Part shown: piece by piece, positions 23,679 through 34,622 of the stretch | How positions within the stretch are numbered: the first letter of the stretch is position 1 | Layout: the number at the start of each line of letters is the position of its first letter | Assembly (NCBI GenBank): GCA_964035575.1 | Contig: OZ037921.1 | Coordinates: 888,501-952,500 of the forward strand | DNA from: Rhynchopus sp. YZ270_cl-10 | Lineage: Eukaryota > Euglenozoa > Diplonemea > Diplonemida > Diplonemidae | Direction of reading: 5' to 3' | Length of the DNA stretch: 64,000 bases | Notes under the pieces: model-generated | The model's input: only the letters and a program-made list of their open reading frames with translations | Databases searched by the model: none | Told to the model about the DNA's origin: nothing | Position numbers and translations under genes: made by a program

Positions 23679-26600
23679 ATGGTCGCTTTTGGACATTACA
23701 TCGAGCATTTGAAGACATGCAAACCAGAATGGGCAAGCCGCTTCTTGAACTACGGCAATTTGAAAACCGTTATCGTCCGGATCCGCGAGCTTTCACATAG
23801 CAGCGACGTTGAGGAGGACTCTGATGAGGAAACGCCTTTTGTCTGCTATTCACAGGAGGACCTTTGTATCTATAAGGCAGCAACCCCGGTCACTGTGGAT
23901 GAGGTGCACACTCTCTTCTGCAAAGCTATCACCCACGAAGTCGACAAGGCGGGGCTCTTCCATTCTCAGCTTTTAAACCACTTTCGCGATACATTGGATA
24001 CACAGCTATCAGAGTTTTGGAATGGGGGGACCGGAGGGCCTGCGCTTCTCCCACATCCTGATAACCCACAGTATTGGGAAAATCGGCGACTCTGTGAAAG
24101 TGTGTATCAAGAGGTAAGCACGTTAAAGCATTTCAGTGGAACGCATCGTATTGCAATCAGGAAGATTATCAAAAAGTTTAATAAAGAGGTAAAGAGGTGT
24201 GGGCGGAGCGATCTCAATATTGATGGAGCGTCGTACATCGCGAGGTACAACGATAAAGCGGAGGATCCTCATGGTGGGGGGTACTCTAATATTCTTTTGG
24301 AGACAATTGAATGTACGTACGCAGAGTTTCATGCTTGCGAAAGCATCCAAGATGCAAGACAAAAGCTGAAGAAATCCATTCAACATCATGGTCACGAATC
24401 GCACAGTTTTACGGACATCTTTTCAATAGGGTTTTGCGTAGGGTTTTTATTGCCGCTTGCCTTTTTGGTGGTTTATATGCTAATGAGAAGACCCGATTCG
24501 GTTGGTTTAGATACATTTGGTGCATTGCTTCCACTCTATCGTGCGGCCATTCTTATTAACGCGGCGCTCTGGGCGTGGGGGCTTGATCTCTATCTGTTTC
24601 ACACTCTGTTCTTGAATCATACTTATATTTTAGGTTTGAACCCAGAGACGCAGATGCAGTGGCCAGCGATGCTTACTTTTGCCGCCTTTTTCAGTATCCT
24701 CAACTGTGTGAACCTCGCGGCGCATGTGTTCTACTTTGAGACCACGCATATTCATTACAGCATGTTGTTGTTGTGCGCGACGTTGTTGGCGTTTTGCTTA
24801 CCTTTAAAATCGTTTGCAGGGAGTACACGAAAAGCGTTTTTGCGGACTCTATGGCGCTGTTTTATGGTTCCATTTACATTGGTATACAATTTGCTGCGAG
24901 ACCCAGGAAGGTTGGTGACAGTACAGTTTCGGGATTTTTATTTAGCAGATCAAATGATATCTGCTGCAATTCTCCTGGGTGATGTGGTCTACGCAAGCTG
25001 TTTCGGCATGACAGGTGCCTGGCGTGGACGGCCTGTTGCCATGGAGCAAGCAGAGTACTGTTCAGATGTGACCGCGCACCTCAAGCCCTACGTGATCTGC
25101 CTGCCGTACCTTTGGCGCATGTCACAGTGCGTCATCATGCTTAAAGTAACCGGAAACCGGACCCATCTTTTCAACCTCGTAAAATACGCGCTCGGAACAA
25201 TAGTGCTCATTGTCGGGGCAGTCGCGACGAACTACCAGGACCATCATGTATGATTTTGAGTTCATAGAGGTGTTTCTCTACTTTTTTTCTCGTTTTTTTT
25301 TTTGAAAACTTGGTTGTTTTAGTGTAGACACCCGAAGATGAACTCCACTATATGTTTTATTTGATGGCTTTTAGTGTTTTTTTAGGGGATATCAGATCTA
25401 AAACCAAATGGGTGTAGCACAGTGCTTGGCGATTTTATCAACCTGTTTCATCCTCCGACTTCTGGGTGGACTTCACACACAGTGAGAATGTGTGAACTGT
25501 CCGCAGGTCTCGGCCTGTCCACGTATACTCATCAACCTCACAAATTTGAGCATCCACCGTGCTCGGGGAGTCTGAGGCGATGACGTACAGGTGTTGTTCT
25601 GCCCACGTCGAGAGTCCATAGCGGAAGGCTGCCAGCGTGCACTCTTTGTGGCTCTCAGCCACCCTGCATCTCCGCAGACAAAAAAACACAACTCTCTGGC
25701 CACCTCACCCTCAACTCTTGTGAGATCCTGCACATAGGGCAGCAGGATCTCGAGGTGGCCATAACTGCTGGCATCCAAGATGAGCGAGAAGGTCCTCATG
25801 CCTAGCAGTTTCCCTTCACCCGAGCCAGGATCACCTCCTCACCTGCTTCCTGCATTTCTTTCCCCACCTTCCTGCTCATGTGAGACTTCAGCATACGCAC
25901 CCCCATCATTTCTGCGTCCCTTACCCTATTCGGGGTGCGCAAGAGGCTCACGTGTTCCTCAGAGAGAGAGGCCACAATGGCGCATAGATTCCGAACTCCT
26001 TGTTCTGGTTCATCTGACACGAGGCGACTTCTGACACCCTGGATGGATTGCAGAGCAGATGCACCGTTCATAAAGTACACTGTCAACGAGGGGCTTTTTT
26101 TGTATTTCAGGTCGATTTTTATTTCTTTTTCTGTGTTTTTCTTGATACTCATTTTGCCACATTATCACCACATCCCACAGCTGGCATACCCTGCGTGGGT
26201 GTTGATCACCTTTATCGCACAGTTCTATTCGTGGTGCTGGGACTTCCTTGTGGACTGGGGGTGGAAGCTGCTTGACTTTGGCGCCCTCTGGCGCAAGCGC
26301 GCGCCCCTTGGCCGTGGCGTGTCCTCTCGCTCCACCACACCACTGCTGTCTAGCCCCTATACCGGCGGCAACGGTGGCTTCAAGACACGCCGCAAGCATC
26401 TGTCATGGAGCGTGCACCTAGTGGCAATACCACTCGACCTAGTCATGCGGCTCATGTTTTTTGCGAAGGTTGACGAAGGAATGCATCCGTATGTTCAGAT
26501 CTTTATTTTTTTTTTGCAGTTTTTCCAAAAGCAAAGTCGAACAATGTTCATAAAGTTACAGAACCATTTTAAAATAGACAGTTTTCACTCAACACATTCT

Positions 26601-27505
26601 CAAAACTGATCTGCATCTCTTGAAATCCGCCGAGCAATTTTGTCATTATCTTTTGCAGCACCAAACTAAAATGCTTTCGGAAAAAAAACAAAACCCAAAG
26701 CAATACAGAGAGAACCGACCATTTCCCCCCGTTTTTTTTACCACTTCTTTCATCCCCCCCACTGTCTTTGGACAACGGTGTTTTTTTTCGATACAACAAA
26801 ACACACAACCCACAACAGCTTCATCCGCGACCCTGGCCTGCTGAGTCTGTTCCTCGGACTCAACGAGATCGCACGGCGTTGCTTATGGAACATCCTTCGC
26901 ATAGAAAACGAACAGCTGCACAACCTCGAGAGTTACCGGTCCAAGACAGACGAGGTATGCAGCACCCTTTTCCTCCATCGTTTTTTCCCTCATCTGGCTG
27001 ATGAGTGGAAGCGGGAGTAGCACATATCAGATGCAAACGAAATGGATGTAGGGCTGTATGGTTGGAGGTCCACCCCGGTACAGCCGATCATCGTACCAAG
27101 GTACACTGTTATGACGGGCTGTTGTATTTCAAGTCAACTTTCCTCAGCCCTCAAATAGTATTTTACATCCATGAAATACACCAATGTTTGTTGGACCTCT
27201 TTGCGAAAGACAGTCCAGTAAGTTCTTCAAATAGTGGAACAAAGGGAACATATTTCCCAGCCTGTTGAGGGCCGACAAGCTCAACATCAGGGGGGTGATT
27301 TGTCTATTAATTGGCAACCACAGTACATCATTTTTAGCCGATTAAACTTACCACAGTCGTAAAAATTCTGGACCGTAACTAAAGTTCTCTCTTTTTCTCC
27401 ACTCTCCCCCTTTTTCAGGTCCCCGAACCGCTGAACCAGATCTTCGGCGAAGATTGGGTCGTGAACAGCAAGAAGGAGAAGTACTCAAGCCAAGAAGGTG
27501 CCTGA
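23679..27505 (+). CDS. SPX-EXS phosphate exporter, XPR1/PHO1 family (4 exons, 699 aa)
   Basis: Exons 23679-25247, 26181-26488, 26819-26954 and 27419-27505. Donors are GTATGA, GTATGT and GTATGC, all acceptors end in CAG, and the joined frame is continuous to TGA. The N-terminal SPX domain begins with FGHYIEHLKTCKPEW and has the lysine cluster KIIKKFNKEVKR (162-173) that in this family binds inositol pyrophosphates. Membrane helices start near residue 248. The EXS domain has WRMSQC near 478, then TGNRTHLFNLVKY, and the hallmark WNILRIENE in exon 3. Known family role: export of inorganic phosphate across a membrane, gated by the SPX sensor. All key motifs are present and length is close to XPR1. 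The introns are packed with repeats, and intron 1 carries an antisense coding remnant. The start is the only ATG that gives a proper SPX N terminus. Confidence 0.93.
25303..25352 (-). repeat. Dispersed repeat D, copy 2, reverse orientation (SPX-EXS intron 1)
   Basis: AAAACTTGGTTGTTTTAGTG then TAGACACCCGAAGATGAAC is the reverse complement of the D repeats at 15545 and 55291. It is the only hairpin/tail-type repeat I found in antisense orientation. Confidence 0.8.
25438..26060 (-). pseudogene. Antisense coding-like remnant in SPX-EXS intron 1
   Basis: The minus strand gives consecutive protein-like stretches in more than one frame, for example GVRNLCAIVASLSEEHVSLL, EILLPYVQDLTRVEGEVAREL and AFRYGLSTWAEQHLYVIASD. 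They read as one polypeptide that is broken in about two places. Codon use is gene-like, unlike the A/T runs of the rest of the intron. No known domain recognised. It could be a decayed host gene copy or a decayed mobile-element gene. It lies entirely inside the 933-base intron. Confidence 0.55.
26060..26115 (+). repeat. Partial repeat E at the end of SPX-EXS intron 1
   Basis: GTACACTGTCAACGAGGGGC followed by TTTGTATTTCAGGTCGATTT matches the 3' half of repeat E. Confidence 0.6.
27015..27141 (+). repeat. Dispersed repeat E, copy 3 (SPX-EXS intron 3)
   Basis: CACATATCAGATGCAAACGA, ATGGATGTAGGGCTG, CCGGTACAGCCGATCAT, GGGCTGTTGTATTTCAAGTC. A full-length copy inside the last intron, in gene orientation. 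Confidence 0.8.
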
Positions 27506-28122
27506 GGGGGATGGACGCGACAACGCGAGGTTTTTCTTATGTCAAGGGGTTCCTACGTGCGGAACATTGCCTTGTGGAGAGGTAGATACTCGGTATATTG
27601 AATGTAGCACAGAAGAGACAGGCAGGTACCTGCATGGGGAAGGTAGGGAGGGGAGTACTCTCCCTGCCCCAATAATGGTTATTGTGGAATAATGTGGGTA
27701 GTATAAGAGCCTCCTCCCCCCTGCGCCCTTTCATAACCATACAGGGCAAGGCGGTGTGGTCTGCAGCCCCCCCTCAGTGCCCATCTGATCTCCAACATAA
27801 CCGTGGATTCTCTGCAGGTGGGGGGGAAAGGGGGGGGAGGGGGGAGGGAGGGAGGACGTGGCCCAAGCTAGGGTGCCTTTCGTAACGTCCGAGGTGAATT
27901 TTACGTTTAGCAAGATTACTATTTTTTTTTCGACACAAAACCCTGTCTTTGGTGTAATTATGGTTATAAAGGGGGTATGAATGTGTGAGAAGATGTCCTA
28001 ACCGTTCAATGTGAATGCGTTTAAGCTGTCTTCGGAGTGCCAAGCAATTCTCAGCAAGACCTGTGCAAAGCTATGGAACAGGAAACAACAGATGAATAAG
28101 CGGAAACCACACCGCAAATAAA
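27506..28122. other. Spacer, 3' flank of SPX-EXS
   Basis: No gene seen. A G-rich tract lies at about 27,820-27,860. Confidence 0.4.
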
Positions 28123-28268
28123 AAAAACGACGACACCTCCCCTTTTGCCAGTTGTGTGCATGTTGAGGGGGGGGCAACTTCCTCTTCTCCACGGACTCCA
28201 TTTTCTTGGAGTTTCCAGGACCCTGCATGCTCTGTTCCAGGGGATGGTACATAAGTTTTCAAAAAAAA
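28123..28268 (+). repeat. Dispersed repeat J, copy 1
   Basis: CGACACCTCCCCTTTTGCCA, then GACTCCATTTTCTTGGAG (itself a hairpin), and an AAGTTTTCAAAA end. Matches 53318-53465. Confidence 0.8.
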
Positions 28269-28402
28269 AGGGAAACGTTTGAAGCTATGGATGGATCCCT
28301 ATTAAGGCCCGTTCATGTTTCAAGTTTGTATTCATCTTAGTTCTCCTCCCGTTGCGAGTGGTGTGTTTTCCGGTCTGCATTCTGTTTGGTTTGAAGGATG
28401 TG

Positions 28403-28436
28403 TGTATGTGTGCGAGAGGCGCTCGTCTTTCAAGTT
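28403..28436 (+). repeat. A2-type hairpin module (degenerate)
   Basis: GTGTGCGAGAGGCGCTCGTC followed by TTTCAAG and a T-run. The GAGAGGC loop motif is kept but the stem is short. Confidence 0.5.
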
Positions 28437-28587
28437 TTTTTTTGGTTTGATTTGCTCCTTTTGATGGAGTTTTTGGCCACATGCGTGCCCAGGAACCAAA
28501 ATAAATAAATTAGGGTAGCAAAACTCAGGTTTGTGTCATGCGTTCAGGTTTTTGTTAGGAATTTGTTGGAAAACTCAGCTTCTGAGT

Positions 28588-28760
28588 GTAGTACCTACGT
28601 CCACAGAGGTGTTTGTACCATCAACTGCATACCCCCCCCTTTTTTTTTTACGCTTTCATCCAGCTGGTATCGTACGTGGGTCAGCGGGAGGTGCCTGCAT
28701 TAATAACTTCACTTTTTTTAGATGTCTGGGCACGAGAGGCGCAGGCACATTACAAATTTT
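28588..28760 (+). repeat. Cluster of B', B and A2 modules
   Basis: B' hairpin at about 28,591-28,626 (GTAC...GTAC outer stem, loop with CAGAGG, then CATCAACT). Repeat B at 28650-28712, with GCTTTCATCCAGCTGG and the D-arm-like GTGGGTCAGCGGGAGG, ending TAATAACTTCAC. An A2-like GGCACGAGAGGCGC at about 28,729. All are in gene orientation and separated by T-runs. Confidence 0.65.
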
Positions 28761-29110
28761 CGTTTTTCCCCCCCTGTCATTCGCTCTTTATGTACCACAC
28801 TGTGATGTTCACATCCGATTCTTTACTTTTTCGAAGAATGAAATTTAGTTTTAAAAAAACACACCTTGCGACAGCAGGGTATCTAACGCCGGATCTGTTC
28901 GCACAGTTCATGAAGTGCATTTAAAATGACGGGAGTTTTTTTATATTGTTTTGTTTCGGTGGTTTTTTTTTGTGCTGATTTACTATGCGTGCATCGCGCA
29001 AGATCAAATCTTCACTATTCTAGAGTCTAATGTTGCACATCGTCTGATAAATTTGTTGTTTTCCCCCCCCCCGTTGGCAAACGGTGAAATAAATATTTTT
29101 TGCTGCGTTT

Positions 29111-29188
29111 GGTGTGGCTGAAGGGGGGGTGATTCGCACCTTTTTCGCACTTTTTCCGCACTTCTTCCGCGCCCCATTCAGCCACACC
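29111..29188. mobile_element. Short inverted-repeat element H, copy 2
   Basis: A 78-base element with perfect 12-bp ends, GGTGTGGCTGAA (29111-29122) and TTCAGCCACACC (29177-29188). Its body is shared with 14081-14156. MITE-like; no coding capacity. Confidence 0.75.
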
Positions 29189-30082
29189 AACGTTGTTTTT
29201 TATTTTATTTGTGTATTTTTACGCGCCTTATTGATTAGAATCTTTGCGGGTTCAAAAGAAAGGTTGATGTGTTCTTTGAAATTTCATTTTCATTTTATTT
29301 TTCCCGAATAAAACTGAATAATTGATAACGTGTAGACCACCTCACTTTTCTCTCTCTCGTGTGAGCTCCACACAGCCGTTCCTCGCCTATCCCCCGTGGG
29401 TACCGTTACTTTTATTATTTATTCTTTTCATCTGTGCACGAGAGGCACATTCATCTTTCAAGTCTTACGTTTCCGCAAGGGTGGTTGTGTGCCTGCATTG
29501 AGAGATGCCTGCATTTACGCCAGACTTTCCTTAAGCCCGCACACCAACGCATCTGCTTATTGACTGTCATGCCCATTATACTTTTTCATCGCAAATCCTG
29601 ATTAACGAACGAATCGACCACTCACCACCCCCTCTGCTTTTTTCTTTTTGGCCTCAAAGAAGTTTCCTCGATCAGGTAGTCAGTGGGAGCGTATTGCAGT
29701 AAAATATCAGCACAGAATATTACACACTTTACGCACAAAATAATCTCTGAAGATAGGACCAAGGGAGAACAGAGGGATGACTGAGCGAGGGTTCTTCACC
29801 CTCCTCCTCCACACACACAGTTTCTGAGACCATATTCTGCGCAAGAATGACCCCCCATTTAGTTATGAAACACACACACACACACACAGTTTTTTTTTTT
29901 TAGGTGCGCATTTTCGTCGATCCCTCACATTACCTACCCCAGGAGTAGTATCCCCTCTTTCTCTCATTGCACCATAAAACCCACCACAGCACCTATACAC
30001 TACACCCCTTACCCTTTTTTGACCGTCTTTTTTGTCCCCTCTTTTATCTTTCTAAAATTCACCTCTCCCTTACCTTTTTTCA
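29189..30082. other. Spacer upstream of the aminotransferase
   Basis: Holds an A2 hairpin module at 29441, a (CA)n run at about 29,871-29,887, and a pyrimidine-rich leader from about 29,930 to the ATG. No gene seen. Confidence 0.5.
29441..29468 (+). repeat. A2-type hairpin module
   Basis: TGTGC (29443-29447), loop ACGAGAG, GCACA (29455-29459), then TTCATCTTTCAAGTCTTAC. Same loop as the A type, different but still paired stem. Confidence 0.8.
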
Positions 30083-31306
30083 ATGACCAAAATCGAACTT
30101 TCCGAACGTCTCTCTTCTGTCGAAGAGTATTATTTCAGCAAAAAGCTGAAGGAGATTGCAGCGGTACGTGCTTCGGGGAAAGATGTTATATCATTGGCGA
30201 TTGGGTCACCTGACTTGCCACCACACGAGGTTGTGAGACGGGAGCTGGCATCCACTGCGAAATCTCCTGACACACATGGATACCAACAGCACAACGGAAC
30301 CCCCGCTTTACGGCAGGCCTTCGCCGATTTCTACAGACTGCGCTACAAAACCACTTTGGATCCAACCTCTGAAATTCTCCCTCTCCTCGGCAGCAAAGAA
30401 GGCATCCTCCACATCACCATGGCCTTCACCAACCCTGGGGACTCCATTCTCGCTCCAAACCCTGGCTATGGAGCGTATACCAATGTTGCGAAGATGCTTG
30501 GTGTAAACCCTATATCATACAACCTCACGGAAGAAGGCGGCTGGCAACCTGATATAGCAGAGCTGCGTAGACATATGGAAGCAAAGAGGGTGAAAATACT
30601 GTGGGTAAACTACCCTCATATGCCGACAGGGGTTGAACCGAGGTGGGGGCTGTTTGTGGAGTTGGCAGAGCTCTGTGTGGAGTACAATGTGGTTCTAGTA
30701 AATGACAATCCTTATTCTTTGGTGCTTCCGACGGATTCATCAAACCCGGTATCGATTTTTCCGCAGATTGAGGGGGTAGAGGGGGCAAAGGGGAGGGTGA
30801 TAGAGTTGAATTCACTGTCGAAATCGCATTGCATGCCCGGCTGGAGGGTAGGTGCGGCCTTAGGTGCAGCGGAGCTATTAAAGGCAGTTCTTCAGGTAAA
30901 AAGCAACTTCGACTCCGGAATGTTTCTTGCAGTGCAAAACGCTGCCGTCGCAGCCTTAAAAGCAGTTCCCCCTACCTTCTTCTTAGAGGTCAATGCAGAG
31001 TACTCTGCCAGACGCAAGGTGGTCTGGCGTATCCTCTCTTCTCTTTCTTGCCAAGTAGATAAACACCAAGTAGGCATGTTTGTCTGGGCACGTGCCCCAG
31101 ATGATTGGGCATGTGTTCGGACAGAGTTGGATGCGTTGTTTCAAGAGACGTATGTCTTCATCACCCCTGGGTTTATCTTTGGGAGTAATGGTGACCGTTA
31201 TGTGAGGGTGTCGTTGTGCTGTAAGTTGGAGAGGTTGAAGGAGGCGGAGGTGCGTGTGCAGGCGTATGCGAGGCAGCGTGGAGGAGGGGGAAGAGGAAAG
31301 CTCTAG
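30083..31306 (+). CDS. Class I/II (fold-type I) PLP aminotransferase (407 aa)
   Basis: Single exon, usual family length. PLP-enzyme landmarks in order: IGSPDLPPH near the N terminus (substrate side), GSKEGI, the PLP-contacting NYPHMPTG at 176-183 (normally NPxNPTG), NDNPYS at 207-212, the Schiff-base lysine K247 in SLSKSHCMPGWRVG, and the carboxylate-binding arginine R375 in DRYVRVSL. No signal or transit peptide. The NYPHMPTG form resembles, from memory, bacterial (Bacteroidetes-type) members of the LL-diaminopimelate/aspartate aminotransferase group, so bacterial origin is a fair hypothesis. The substrate cannot be told from sequence. The ATG is preceded by a pure pyrimidine tract and has no upstream in-frame alternative of similar quality. 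Confidence 0.92.
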   Translation: MTKIELSERLSSVEEYYFSKKLKEIAAVRASGKDVISLAIGSPDLPPHEVVRRELASTAKSPDTHGYQQHNGTPALRQAFADFYRLRYKTTLDPTSEILPLLGSKEGILHITMAFTNPGDSILAPNPGYGAYTNVAKMLGVNPISYNLTEEGGWQPDIAELRRHMEAKRVKILWVNYPHMPTGVEPRWGLFVELAELCVEYNVVLVNDNPYSLVLPTDSSNPVSIFPQIEGVEGAKGRVIELNSLSKSHCMPGWRVGAALGAAELLKAVLQVKSNFDSGMFLAVQNAAVAALKAVPPTFFLEVNAEYSARRKVVWRILSSLSCQVDKHQVGMFVWARAPDDWACVRTELDALFQETYVFITPGFIFGSNGDRYVRVSLCCKLERLKEAEVRVQAYARQRGGGGRGKL

Positions 31307-31825
31307 GGGAGAGGAGGAGGCAGGAGGTAGGAGGTGGGAGGTGGGAGGGGGGTCAACCACACGGTGTAGGTTGTCAGCAAAAATGACAAAAAATAAAGTA
31401 AGGTTGGAAATGTCATTTTAGATTGTCATTTAGCTGACTACCGGCACCGTGCATGCAGAGCAATCGTCTCGCATCCCATTGTAATAGGAAAAAAGAGGGG
31501 GTGGAGTGTGGTGGATGGATGTCCAAAAAAAAGGGTAAAAAAAAAGTAACAACATACACAAAAACGGAGACCTCTGTCTTGATTTTTTTTGGGCCAATTT
31601 TTTTTTTCTTTGTTTAGCAACCGCATTCTGTACTATACACTAAAACGAGCAAGACGGGATTTCCCCTTCCCCCTTCCCCCCCTTCTTTGTTAAACAAACA
31701 AAACGTTTCTTTATAGATAAAAAAAACTGATACCTTACCACCTCACCTCACCTTTCCATTTCCCCCTCCTCCCCTCCCCCTCCCCCTTCCCCCCCCTTCC
31801 CCCCCTTCACATATCACTCTAGGAA
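31307..31825. other. Spacer between aminotransferase and coiled-coil gene
   Basis: G-rich 3' flank, then A/T runs, then a C/T-only tract at about 31,740-31,815 ending CACTCTAG just 3 bases before the next ATG. Confidence 0.5.
31740..31823 (+). promoter_or_regulatory. Polypyrimidine tract and AG immediately before the start codon
   Basis: A long C/T tract ends in CTCTAG, followed by GAA and then ATG at 31826. If the AG is used for trans-splicing the 5' UTR would be almost nil. That use is inferred, not shown. Confidence 0.4.
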
Positions 31826-34304
31826 ATGCCTCCCGGGCGCTCAGAGATGCCGCCCGCAGGCCGTCGTGTGGGGAGCAGCAGCAGCAGCACCGCACTGGAT
31901 AGCAATGCCACCCCTACCTTCACGCCCGCCCCCACACCGCAGAGCGCGCGCAGACGGGCCGTCCGGCGCAAGCAGCAAGCACCCCCGCCGCCCCCTCACG
32001 ACACACCGCAAAGCGCTCGCCTGCGCACTGCAGGCAGCAGCCCAAACCGCCACCACCGTCCCGGCTCCTTGCGTGGGTCTAGCCCACCTGGTCCTGTGAG
32101 GGGCGCCTTTTCGGGGCTCTCAGTCAGGAGGGCACCCTCCTCCGGAAGGAAGGTGTCTGAGTCTGCACCGCTCGTCGCAAGGGCACCTTCGGTGTTGAGA
32201 ATGGCGTCCAGTAGGTTGAACGCACAGAACGCAATGGAGGAGGAGCTGGGCAGCCTGCGGACTCATGTAAGCATGTTGCGTGACAGAGTGGAGATTGAGG
32301 AGACAACGAAGGAGTGTGTCGTGACGCAGGTGTTCACGAGGTGGTTGATTGGCCTGCAGGAGGATGAGCATCGTCAGCGGAAGGTGATGGTGCACGACTT
32401 TCTTGATGGGGTGGATTATTTCCGGACAGCGCTCTCTTTGCCGAAGCTTATTAGACAGCCGGAGGTCAAGCGGTCGATGTACCACCAACCAGAGGCTCCA
32501 GAGGAAGGCGACCCTGTCTCGACGTCGGCGCAGCGGTACACTGCAGGGGGGCAGGGCCTCGTGGATTTGGAGAGGCGTGTACTGGAGCTGGAGATGGAGC
32601 TGTTCAGCACAGCGTTGCGGAAGAAGGAGTCTGAAGAGGCATTGGCGAATCAGTGCATGGAGTTGTCGCGCTTGAGGAAGCAGCTGGCGAATCAGAGTGG
32701 CATTATTACGGATTTGTTGAAGGCGCGTGGGGAGGAGAAGGAGAAGGAAAAGGAGCGGGACCCAGCGAGTCGTGCCCGCAGCAGCTCGCAAGCGTCGCAC
32801 TGCAGTACCAGCCGTGAGGATGTTAAAGTGACGTACCGTGCACGCTCGCGCACCCCAACCGACCGCTCCCTCCCCAGCCAAGACAAAGAGCGTGAGAAGA
32901 AAGAACGTGGCGGTGTGCTCCCGCGCCGCTCCACCAGCCCTTCACCCCCGGCCCCACCGCTCTCCCTCCTGGACCGCGTCAAGGAAAGCATGGCACGTAC
33001 AGACACAGCCCCGCAACACCCGCAGTCCTCCCTCAAGGGCGGCTTCGAAGCGAAAGGGGACAAGAAAAAACACCCGGTGTCAATATCGCCTGAGATTGAG
33101 GTATACCCCATATTGAAAACCTGATAACTTTGATACCGATCACGATCGGAATCAAGATTGAACACGAGGGGGTCATCTTATAAACTTCCCCCATTTTTTG
33201 ACTAAGCACGAGAGGCTTAGGTTCTCATAAACTTTACCTTTTTTTTGGGGGGAGAATATGCAATATACAATGAAAGTTTCTGTCGCGATGTGGATTAAGT
33301 ATCCCTCAGTTCTTTTTTTTTATGCTTTCATCCAGCTGGCATCGTTCTGTGGGTCAGTCGCTATTGTATTGTGCCTGCATTGATACCTTCACTTTTTTGT
33401 CCCCTAGCATTGCTTCAACGCAACACCAAAATTTTGAAACAAAGAGACAAAAAGGTAACTTTCTGTCGAAAACTCCTGATATTGTACCATGATCTTACGT
33501 TACAAACCAACTTTCCCCTACTCCACAACCACAACCAAAAAAAGGTGCTCGAACCGACCAGGTCTGCGCCACCAATGGTGTCTCCAGGCTCCAGCCATCA
33601 ACGTTCTGTCAGTCCTACGGTATGCCGGCCTACCTACATACAAAGCCAACCCACCCTTGAAGATGTGTAGGTCATTTAATAAGAATTCTATTAGATAGTC
33701 CCCACCCACCCACCTCCGGGAGGAAGGTTAGTATCAGTTACCACAACCTTTCTTTACACTACGTACCTGTCAAATGCACTGTACCCCAGATCTACATATG
33801 GCTGGGATGTTTCGAAAATGCAGTACACTTCTTGATTCAAAAATTTCGTTCGAATCGGGCCGAAATTGTGACAGAAATGAGGTTAGAGGTGGTGTTTGGA
33901 TACAAAGTTGAAAATACACCCCCTTCAAAGTTTTTGATCCCCTCCCTCCCACTCATCTCAAAAAAGTAACGTACCCCGTCTTAACGACCTTTGGTCATGC
34001 TGCAAAAAGAAACAAAACAACAAAGTAAAAAAAGTAGCAAAAACAAAAAAAACAAAACTTTCAAATCCCCCTACCCTTTTCTTCACTACAGACCCTTGCA
34101 CTGAGGTACGCTGGGCTCCCTGGGCCACGCTTTGTACACGGCCCTCTCGACCCGAATCTTATTCAAGAACCGTCCCTTCCTGTGGAGGGCAATAAAACGA
34201 AGGAGAAGCCCACAAAGAAGCAGCTTGTGAAGGCGGCACTACATCGCCAAAGCATGAAGACAGCAGGTGCACGCAAGGAGGTGCCGCTGAAGGGCAGTTC
34301 ATAG
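31826..34304 (+). CDS. Ser/Pro/Arg-rich coiled-coil protein (3 exons, 520 aa)
   Basis: Model: 31826-33100, 33545-33619 and 34092-34304, all phase 0, donors GTATAC and GTATGC, stop TAG. The first 110 residues are disordered and rich in Ser, Pro and Arg (TPQSARRRAVRRKQ). Residues about 130-165 (SLRTHVSMLRDRVEIEETTK) and about 240-305 (LERRVLELEMELFSTALRKK) are coiled coils. The rest is Arg/Ser/Pro-rich, with repeated possible proline-directed phosphorylation sites (SRTPTDRS, RRSTSPSP). The small middle exon continues the same style (RSAPPMVSPGSSHQRSVSPT), which is why I include it although its acceptor is A-rich. The last exon is Lys-rich. Cytoskeletal or basal-body scaffold is a guess; no family recognised. 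Intron 1 holds two A modules and one B module. Confidence 0.75.
33155..33237 (+). repeat. Two A-type hairpin modules (intron)
   Basis: A degenerate copy (ACACGAGGGGGTCATCTTAT) is followed by a perfect one: CTAAGC (33202-33207), ACGAGAG, GCTTAG (33215-33220), then GTTCTCATAAACTTT. Confidence 0.8.
33321..33393 (+). repeat. Dispersed repeat B (intron), copy 4
   Basis: ATGCTTTCATCCAGCTGGCA then GTGGGTCAGTCG, a 10-base insert not seen in other copies, and GTGCCTGCATTGATACCTTC. Confidence 0.75.
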
Positions 34305-34590
34305 CTGTCTTTGTAGGTCAACAAAAAAGGGAAGGAAACCGGGAGTGGATGGGGGGGGGGTATAGGGGAAAGGGGTAGAGGGTCTGGGGGGTAGGTTTAG
34401 GCTCATCTTTGTTGTTGTTTTTGTTTTTGTAGTCAATCCTGATTTATTTATTTTGCCTTTTTCCTGCATTCGTAGAAGCTCGTTTGCATCGAAGGTTCAC
34501 TTTTTTTGCCGAAAAAAAATTTGGATGTTCCATGGGTAAAAGGGGAGAGGCTGTGTGTTGTGCTTTTGAGTGCCAATGGTACTGATGTGT

Positions 34591-34622
34591 TGTGTGTACG
34601 AAAGGCACATTCATATCTAGTA
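34591..34622 (+). repeat. A2-type hairpin module
   Basis: TGTGT (34593-34597), loop ACGAAAG, GCACA (34605-34609), then TTCATATCTAG. The stem pairs through one G-T wobble. Confidence 0.65.

Noticed and set aside
28531-28924. Open frames between the SPX-EXS and aminotransferase genes
   Set aside because: They run through repeats B', B and A2, and similar frames recur wherever those repeats occur.
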